From assembly GCA_009842375.1 (NCBI GenBank), contig VYFM01000532.1, forward strand, positions 1-8,608: a stretch of DNA of 8,608 nt, given 5' to 3'. This stretch comes from Candidatus Poribacteria bacterium. GTDB lineage: Bacteria > Poribacteria > WGA-4E > WGA-3G. This document shows, piece by piece, positions 1 to 4,184 of this stretch; position 1 is the stretch's first letter, and each line of letters starts with the position of its first letter. The notes below the pieces were generated by a model, which searched no databases, was not told the origin of the DNA, and saw only the letters and a program-made list of their open reading frames with translations. Position numbers and translations under genes: made by a program.

Positions 1-27
1 GTGTCTTCCGTTATCATCGTTATAAAA

Positions 28-33
28 TATAAT
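28..33 (+). promoter_or_regulatory. Possible -10 element of the par operon
   Basis: A perfect TATAAT lies 87 bases before the parA start and directly before the first 22-bp repeat. The matching -35 region is poor (only about two of six consensus bases at 17-bp spacing), so this would be a weak or activated promoter. A transcription start near position 40 would fall inside the first repeat, so a protein bound to the repeats could repress the operon. That fits autoregulation by the RHH protein encoded downstream, but it is inference. Confidence 0.4.
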
Positions 34-99
34 ATGTATACAATCTACTTTTTATATGTATACATTTTATTTTTTACATGTATAGGATTTACTTTTTAC
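34..99 (+). repeat. Three 22-bp iterons upstream of parA; candidate centromere/operator
   Basis: Three direct repeats begin at 34, 56 and 78, with an exact 22-bp period. Each opens with ATGTATACA (ATGTATAGG in the third) and continues with a T-rich 13-base tail ending in TTTTTAT or TTTTTAC. The core TGTATACA (35-42 and 57-64) is a perfect palindrome, as expected for a dimeric DNA-binding protein. A 22-bp spacing puts every site on nearly the same face of the helix, which favours cooperative binding. In type Ib partition systems the RHH centromere-binding protein binds arrays of this sort upstream of parA, both as parS and as an operator. The repeats are seen directly; their role is inferred from position. 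Confidence 0.75.
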
Positions 100-119
100 A
101 AAGGAAAGGAGGGAATCGA

Positions 120-758
120 ATGAAAACTATAGCCATCCTTTCAGGCAAAGGTGGAGCAGGAAAAACGACACTTGCAGTTCACCTTGCCGTGGCATCTGAA
201 CAAGCTGGTCATTCAACAGTATTGATTGATTTAGACCCACAGGCAAGTGCTTTTTCTTGGAAAGACACACGCCCCAGTGATATAAATACTCCAGTTATTA
301 TTTCAGCTCATGCTGCACGGCTACAGGAAATACTTAATACCGCAGAACAAAAGGGTGTTGAGCTTGCACTAATTGATACCGCACCTCACGCTGAGAGACC
401 AGCATTAGTGGCAGCTCGCGCCGCGTCGCTTGTGCTGATACCTTGCCGTCCCGCCATTTTTGATTTGCGCTCTATTAGTGCGACTGTTGATATTGCAAAG
501 TTAGCAGGCGTGCCATCTATGGTTGTGCTAAATGCTGTTCCCTCGCGCGGTAGACTCGTCACAGAAGCTCGACGCGCAATCTCAACTTATAACATACCTT
601 GTGCTCCGTGTGAAATTGGACACCGCATTGCGTTTGTCCATTCGGTTACCACAGGACTCACCGCACAAGAAGCTGAACCCTCAAGCAAAGCCTCACAAGA
701 AATATTATCCCTTTACACACACATAACCCAACAAATAGGAGTTTCAAATGGCAGATAA
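120..758 (+). CDS. parA: ParA/ParF-type partition ATPase
   Basis: A P-loop ATPase that segregates a plasmid or chromosomal element by ATP-dependent binding to the nucleoid. The 212-residue product has a deviant Walker A motif KGGAGKTT (residues 10-17, signature lysine K10), a Walker A' LIDLDPQ (35-41) and a Walker B-like LALIDTAP (82-89). It lacks the N-terminal helix-turn-helix extension of type Ia ParA, and its length matches the small type Ib ParA/ParF class. I chose the ATG at 120 because AGGAGG (107-112) lies seven bases before it; an in-frame ATG at 78 has no ribosome site and falls in the third iteron. The 3' end overlaps the next gene by 11 bases, so the two are co-transcribed and probably translationally coupled. 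MinD or another ParA-like regulator is less likely given the small RHH partner and the iterons. Confidence 0.93.
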   Translation: MKTIAILSGKGGAGKTTLAVHLAVASEQAGHSTVLIDLDPQASAFSWKDTRPSDINTPVIISAHAARLQEILNTAEQKGVELALIDTAPHAERPALVAARAASLVLIPCRPAIFDLRSISATVDIAKLAGVPSMVVLNAVPSRGRLVTEARRAISTYNIPCAPCEIGHRIAFVHSVTTGLTAQEAEPSSKASQEILSLYTHITQQIGVSNGR

Positions 759-1026
759 AATGGAACTTACAGATGCGCTAAATCATTCCGCAGGACGTAA
801 ACCAAACGAGGAAGTGTCCGAAACACCAGAACCTGAAACGAAAAGAAGTGCTGCAAGACAAGATAAAAGACTTATAGGTGGACATTTTGACAAAGCGGTT
901 CATCACCAGATAAAACTTCTTGCGCTAGAAAGAGATTGTAGTGTTCAAACTTTGTTAGGTGAAGCACTAGATCTATTATTTATAAATGAAGGAAAACCTC
1001 CAATTGCATGCGCTGATAAAGAGTGA
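748..1026 (+). CDS. Small ribbon-helix-helix protein, ParG-like centromere-binding partner of ParA
   Basis: A 92-residue basic protein. Residues 1-38 are polar and charged and look disordered. Residues about 40-85 fit a ribbon-helix-helix fold: a short strand (RLIGGHFDK), a helix (HHQIKLLALERD), a turn, and a second helix (VQTLLGEALDLLFINE). This matches ParG-type proteins, whose dimeric RHH domain binds operator/centromere repeats and whose mobile N-terminal tail stimulates the ParA ATPase. TAGGAG (736-741) sits six bases before the ATG, inside the parA coding end. The likely targets are the TGTATACA iterons at 34-99. An RHH antitoxin is the main alternative, but no toxin gene is adjacent. 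The fold assignment comes from pattern and context, not a search. Confidence 0.8.
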   Translation: MADKMELTDALNHSAGRKPNEEVSETPEPETKRSAARQDKRLIGGHFDKAVHHQIKLLALERDCSVQTLLGEALDLLFINEGKPPIACADKE

Positions 1027-1095
1027 AAAAGGTAATTTCAGGATGTAATTATTAAAACTTTGTATGTCATTTATAAAAACTGAGGAAGAATTCTC

Positions 1096-1335
1096 ATGGA
1101 ATATGTTGTTATTTATGAAAAAGGCGAACACAATTATGGTGCTTACGCACCCGATCTTCCAGGATGTGTTGTTGTAGGGACAACACTGGCAGAAGTACAG
1201 GCGTTGATTGCTGAAGCCATAGAATTTCATATTGATGGATTACGCAAAAACGGGTATGCTATTCCGGCACCGTCAGGTTTACCAGTGCCAATGAATCCGG
1301 GCATGTTGTCTGCAACGATTTCAGTGCAGATTTAG
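1096..1335 (+). CDS. HicB-family antitoxin-like protein, without an adjacent HicA
   Basis: A 79-residue protein with the typical HicB N-terminal core: short strands, then YGAYAPDLPGCVVVGTT (residues 14-30), then a helix (LAEVQALIAEAIEFHIDGLRKNG) and a proline-rich tail. HicB proteins use this partial RNase H-like fold to neutralise the HicA mRNA interferase, and some carry a C-terminal DNA-binding domain, which is absent here. GAGGAA (1082-1087) precedes the ATG. Neither the 69 bases upstream nor the 244 bases downstream encodes a HicA-like protein of 55-80 residues. It is therefore a solitary HicB, common in many genomes and of unclear function, or the survivor of a broken toxin-antitoxin pair. 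Family call is firm; a role in this locus is unknown. Confidence 0.85.
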   Translation: MEYVVIYEKGEHNYGAYAPDLPGCVVVGTTLAEVQALIAEAIEFHIDGLRKNGYAIPAPSGLPVPMNPGMLSATISVQI

Positions 1336-1485
1336 TTTGAAAGTTACTCACCTACCTGAAATCCCATGGCAGAACTAAGGGTTTATAGGCTTCAAAAGCC
1401 GCTTTATTCCTATATTCCACCACGCAGATTGGATGATGTATTTATAAGATACGCTGTAATTATTCTACAGTAAATATGTTTTTCC
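1336..1485. other. Non-coding stretch with several inverted repeats ahead of the XRE promoter
   Basis: No gene is evident in this stretch. It holds a short hairpin GGCTT-CAA-AAGCC (1388-1400), nested inside the outer inverted repeat TATAGG (1384-1389) / CCTATA (1409-1414). Nearest the promoter is CTGTAATTATTCTACAG (1454-1470), with 5-base arms. The first hairpin is followed by a moderately T-rich stretch and could be a weak terminator for the hicB transcript, but the stem is short. A tiny reading frame from 1337 ends after 13 codons and is not supported as a gene. Confidence 0.4.
1454..1470. promoter_or_regulatory. Candidate operator palindrome upstream of the XRE gene promoter
   Basis: CTGTA and TACAG are separated by seven bases, giving a 17-bp dyad that ends 16 bases before the first -35 element. 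The size suits a Cro/CI-type dimer operator, so the XRE protein encoded at 1580 is the obvious candidate to bind it. It resembles a LexA box but has nine bases between CTGT and ACAG instead of the usual eight, so LexA control is not favoured. Function is inferred. Confidence 0.35.
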
Positions 1486-1514
1486 TTGACAATTGACACA
1501 ATCTACCGTATAAT
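1486..1514 (+). promoter_or_regulatory. Full-consensus sigma70 promoter (P1) for the XRE cassette
   Basis: TTGACA (1486-1491) and TATAAT (1509-1514) are separated by exactly 17 bases, a perfect match to the vegetative consensus. Transcription should start near 1521 and run into the regulator at 1580. A promoter this strong next to a repressor-type gene suggests that transcription is normally held down by a repressor. A second TTGACA at 1493-1498 overlaps the spacer. Confidence 0.8.
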
Positions 1515-1523
1515 TAATATGTA

Positions 1524-1553
1524 TTGACATTCAACTCAATATTGTATTATAAT
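1524..1553 (+). promoter_or_regulatory. Second near-consensus promoter (P2) with a palindrome in its spacer
   Basis: TTGACA (1524-1529) and TATAAT (1548-1553) are separated by 18 bases, placing a start near 1560 and leaving a leader of about 20 bases before the ATG at 1580. The perfect 8-base palindrome CAATATTG (1537-1544) lies in the spacer, where a bound repressor would block polymerase. It is tandem with P1. Confidence 0.65.
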
Positions 1554-1579
1554 TACATTCAGGGTGGAGGACGATAAAA

Positions 1580-1918
1580 ATGAAAACATTTGGACAAATT
1601 CTTAAAGAAATAAGACGAAGTAAAAATGTAACTCAACGCGAACTTGCCACAGAAGTAGGTGTTGATTTTTCTTATATCAGTAAGATCGAAAATGATCATA
1701 TGTCACCGCCAGCCGCAGACACTATCGTCAAAATATGTGAGGTACTTGGTGTGCCTCCAGATGATCTGCTTGCCATGACTGGAAAGATGCCAACACCGAT
1801 AAGGGAAGCGATTAGCGAAAAACCAGCGGCACAGCAGTTTTTACGTGAAGCACAAACCATGACACTCACAGACGATGAGTGGAGTGCTCTCACACAGCAA
1901 CTCAAAAAACTGAGATAG
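1580..1918 (+). CDS. XRE-family helix-turn-helix transcriptional regulator
   Basis: A 112-residue protein with a Cro/CI-type HTH domain at residues about 6-62. The DNA-contacting unit covers TQRELATEVGVDFSYISKIEND (18-39), followed by the usual helix IVKICEVLGVPPDDLLAM. Residues 63-112 form a short helical tail that may be a dimerisation or sensor segment. GGTGGAGG (1563-1570) is nine bases before the ATG. Tandem promoters and dyads upstream (1454-1553) suggest autoregulation. Downstream come a broken nuclease gene, a helical protein and a zinc metallopeptidase. XRE repressors are often paired with ImmA/IrrE-type metallopeptidases that cleave them, and the arrangement here recalls that. However, the peptidase at 2860 is not recognisably ImmA, so cleavage is speculation. 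Confidence 0.93.
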   Translation: MKTFGQILKEIRRSKNVTQRELATEVGVDFSYISKIENDHMSPPAADTIVKICEVLGVPPDDLLAMTGKMPTPIREAISEKPAAQQFLREAQTMTLTDDEWSALTQQLKKLR

Positions 1919-1933
1919 CATTTGAGATGATGT

Positions 1934-2368
1934 ATGGATACAATACAAATAGATTTATTTGGAGAAATGGGGATAGATATTCCAACTAAATCTAAAAAAC
2001 CTGTACGGTTAGAATGGTCATATTCCAAACGTAGTACGTTAGAACAATGTCCTTGAAGATAATATTATTAGTATTATGGCTCTAATAAGAATATAGCTAA
2101 GAATGATCCCCAAAAAGAAAATCTTCGCTTCTTGAAAAAATTGCAGAATCGTCACTTGCGGACTGGAGATATATTGCATTATGTAATCCGTTAATATTTA
2201 AAAAAACTCCAAGAAGGTGAACATTTGTCACCTGACTGGTTACTGCAATGGGCATTGAACGATTTTCGTAAGGATGTAAAATTTTCACAGCAATATAAGC
2301 GCGGAACACCATTACCAGACGACAAACTTAAAAATCACGCATCACAAGAAATTCGAGGTCTAAAATAA
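1934..2368 (+). pseudogene. Degenerate N-terminal half of a PD-(D/E)XK-superfamily (Cas4/RecB-like) nuclease gene
   Basis: One frame reads for 144 codons and is clearly ancestral coding sequence, but it contains four stops: TGA 2054, TAA 2060, TAG 2069 and TAA 2192. It starts with ATG 1934, reads ...RLEWSYSKRSTLEQCP, then has three stops within the stretch that should encode an R-R-Y-Y-Y-x-Y-Y-G motif. It resumes as GSNKNIAKNDPQKE, RTGDILHYVIR-stop-YLKKLQEGEHLSPDW and WALNDFRKDV, ending at TAA 2366. A serine-leading helix with a CP-R-R-Y-Y motif is the N-terminal hallmark of one PD-(D/E)XK nuclease family. No D...ExK catalytic motif is present, so the 3' half is also gone. No frameshift is apparent. 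It lies 15 bases after the XRE gene and probably once belonged to the same operon. Confidence 0.75.
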
Positions 2369-2409
2369 CTTCTACTTCGTTGAATTTTAACAAACATAGG
2401 AGCAAACCG

Positions 2410-2859
2410 ATGATGAATTCTCAATGGAGAGCAGTTCAAAGTTTTCAAGAGAATCAAAATCTTATTTCTGCTATCAATACCTTGTCTATCCATATAAAAT
2501 TAGAAATGGCAGGTCATTTTGATTTAAACAAAGCGGACACAGTATCAAAAGCAAAGGATAAGTTATGTGCGTTTTTGGCAGAATTAGACAGTCAAATCCA
2601 GTGTGTTGAAGCAGAAAATGTACCACTTCTGGGAGTAGATCCGCGTCGTCGGCAATTCGTCAAGCATTTGATTGATGCCAAAAATAGTTACCGAATTAAC
2701 TCACCATACCTTCTTGAAAAACTTTCGGATGTCCAACAACTTTTGTATTCTGATACGGAAAAGGATAAAAAACATACTCTGTGCTTATTGGATGAACTCC
2801 GAATGCTACTTGAAGAACATCTGGGCAGCGATGTAGAACAACTTTTCGGAGGTATGTAA
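2410..2859 (+). CDS. Helical protein of unknown function, coupled to the metallopeptidase
   Basis: I do not recognise this 149-residue protein. It is charged and predicted mostly helical, with no membrane segment or signal peptide. The most regular part is the C-terminal half, from LLGVDPRRRQFVKHLIDAK through YLLEKLSDVQQLLYSD to LLDELRMLLEEHLGSD, which looks like a helical bundle or short coiled coil. I chose the ATG at 2410 because AGGAG (2398-2402) is seven bases before it; the frame extends to a TTG at 2380 with no ribosome site. The stop TAA (2857-2859) directly touches the TTG start of the next gene, in the same frame, so the proteins are probably made in a fixed ratio and may form a complex. 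Reading the two as one gene interrupted by a stop is possible but less likely. Confidence 0.72.
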   Translation: MMNSQWRAVQSFQENQNLISAINTLSIHIKLEMAGHFDLNKADTVSKAKDKLCAFLAELDSQIQCVEAENVPLLGVDPRRRQFVKHLIDAKNSYRINSPYLLEKLSDVQQLLYSDTEKDKKHTLCLLDELRMLLEEHLGSDVEQLFGGM

Positions 2860-2862
2860 TTG
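2848..2862 (+). promoter_or_regulatory. Ribosome site deciding the TTG start of the metallopeptidase
   Basis: GGAGGT (2848-2853) lies six bases before TTG 2860, with ATG-TAA, the last codons of the upstream gene, in between. The spacing is close to ideal, which argues that TTG is a real start and not the remnant of a fused gene. Ribosomes ending at the TAA would be in place to reinitiate. Confidence 0.65.
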
Positions 2863-4005
2863 CAAGAACTCCTAAAACAAAACAACGACGCTTTGTGTCA
2901 TGAAATTGAGCAGCTACAACACCTTCTATCAGAGTCAGAGGTAGATGCCCCCGATGAACTCAACGCATACATAACACAAATCAAAAAAGAGTGTGATAAT
3001 CTACATCAACGCGTACTTCGCAATCTCAAATACCTTGAACTTAAACAGCAGAATCTTCTCAAGGATATTTTAAGCGAGACAGAACTATTAACTTTTGACT
3101 TTTTTGCACTCAATGGTCAGAAAGCCAGCCCAATTTTGCGTGCATGTACTTCGGATCGGTTATCTCTAAAGTTTCTTCAATGGTTGCATGCAACTCACCC
3201 ACAAGCGAAAAATATACCCGCTGCAATTTGTGATGGGGAATTCAGTATTTGGCTTATCCAACCCAGTACTATCTATTGTACACCGTGTACTTCTCAAAGA
3301 GGCTTACGTAATTTACCCATCTTCTTTCATGAGTTTGGACATCTTCTTTATACACTTCATAAGCCAGAGATGGACGATTTAGTCAACGAATTGCAGAAAG
3401 AAATCAAAAATCGGATCCATCCAAACGTAGTAAGAAATGACCAATATGCACGAAAGCAGGAAACTGAACGGGATACTGTAGTCGCTACTTGGTATGAGTG
3501 GGCGCAAGAATGTTTCTGTGACGCTGTTGGATTCGTTATGTGCGGACCTTCATTCGCGTATGCGTTTTCAATGTATCTTAGAATACTCGGACGGAGCCAA
3601 TATCAGATGTCAACAGAAGAACTCAAGAACAGCACACATCCTGTTACTTGGATAAGAATCCAACTTCTTGCTAATCGCGCCCGAGAGATGGGCTACAGTG
3701 TAGTCGCTGACGATCTGGAAGAAAAATGGAATGATGTTGCCACAGCTTTGGGAGTCACTCAAGATTTCGGTGGTTTTTATGATGCCGATTCATTTCTTCC
3801 TGTGATCCAACAAAAACTGGATGATATGCTCACGGAAACCTCACCACGCGAATTTGAAGAAGCAGAAGTTTCAAACCAAATTACGGAATCAACTTTTTCC
3901 TCTCCTGTAGCACTATTGAACATGGCATGGCAAAAATTTCTTGTTGATCCGGATGGTTATCGCGAGTGGGAGAAAAAGGCTATAATCTCTTTCCTTGATA
4001 TTTGA
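2860..4005 (+). CDS. HEFGH zinc metallopeptidase of unassigned family
   Basis: A 381-residue protein. Residues 1-70 are charged and probably coiled coil (HEIEQLQHLL, IKKECDNLHQRVLRNLKYLELKQQ). The catalytic core has HEFGH at 157-161 (zinc ligands H157 and H161, catalytic base E158). A helix follows with E217 and D221 in the ECFCD segment, which supplies the third ligand in an ExxxD pattern typical of gluzincins. A conserved-looking THPVTWIR (259-266) resembles the HP-x-x-x-R element after the active site in several HExxH families. No signal peptide or membrane helix is seen, so it should act in the cytoplasm. It starts at TTG with GGAGGT in place, coupled to the gene before it. Sharing a cassette with an XRE regulator suggests regulated cleavage of a repressor or of a toxin-like partner; the substrate is unknown. 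Confidence 0.8.
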   Translation: MQELLKQNNDALCHEIEQLQHLLSESEVDAPDELNAYITQIKKECDNLHQRVLRNLKYLELKQQNLLKDILSETELLTFDFFALNGQKASPILRACTSDRLSLKFLQWLHATHPQAKNIPAAICDGEFSIWLIQPSTIYCTPCTSQRGLRNLPIFFHEFGHLLYTLHKPEMDDLVNELQKEIKNRIHPNVVRNDQYARKQETERDTVVATWYEWAQECFCDAVGFVMCGPSFAYAFSMYLRILGRSQYQMSTEELKNSTHPVTWIRIQLLANRAREMGYSVVADDLEEKWNDVATALGVTQDFGGFYDADSFLPVIQQKLDDMLTETSPREFEEAEVSNQITESTFSSPVALLNMAWQKFLVDPDGYREWEKKAIISFLDI

Positions 4006-4180
4006 TTACTCTGCAGTTATCTCATTAGGCAGATTGTCAATAATCAAATAGATTCTCCATTCACATAGGTTATGTGTTTAATCATTGGAATAAAGTCGCG
4101 CGGGTTGTCATGCAACCTATTCAGGTTGTAGCGACACTGTTATTTGTTTTATGCAGCAGTCAATAAACCACTCCAGCAAG
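4006..4180 (-). pseudogene. Frameshifted relic of a helicase/restriction protein C-terminus (copy B)
   Basis: Read on the minus strand, this matches the relic at 7519-7749 along its length, with several small indels. The start gives LEWFIDC (against LEWFIDR). After a frame change it gives LHDNPRDFIPMIKHITYV (against FDDPCDLVTAIKRIVYV). After another change, CTGCCT-x-x-TGAGATAACT and TAA match at the 3' end. The frame is broken, so no protein is made. The family appears to be the C-terminal tail of large COG4889/type ISP-like helicase-restriction proteins, recalled from motif memory. It ends about five bases from the stop codon of the 914-residue nuclease gene, on the same strand. That tight junction suggests that DNA was joined or exchanged here. 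Confidence 0.65.
4095..4135. terminator. Possible hairpin between convergent genes
   Basis: CAACCT-ATTC-AGGTTG (4113-4128) forms a six-base-pair stem with a four-base loop. An alternative stem pairs GGTTG (4103-4107) with CAACC (4113-4117). An outer GTCGC (4095-4099) / GCGAC (4131-4135) pairs around both. On the + strand a T-rich stretch (TTATTTGTTTT) follows a few bases later, so it could end transcription from the metallopeptidase gene. It lies within the decayed relic and may have arisen by chance. Confidence 0.3.
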
Positions 4181-4184
4181 ATTA

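Noticed and set aside
1454..1470. LexA box
   Set aside because: Spacing between CTGT and ACAG is nine bases instead of eight and the flanks do not fit; kept only as a generic operator candidate.
1931..1942. TGTAT-GG-ATACA dyad, similar to the par iteron core
   Set aside because: It overlaps the start of the nuclease pseudogene, is a single copy, and is likely coincidence in AT-rich DNA.
1696..2028. 110-residue minus-strand frame opposite the XRE gene
   Set aside because: It is a shadow of the well-supported XRE gene and the pseudogene start, with no ribosome site.
2380..2409. TTG 2380 as start of the helical protein
   Set aside because: No ribosome site precedes it, whereas AGGAG is correctly placed before ATG 2410.
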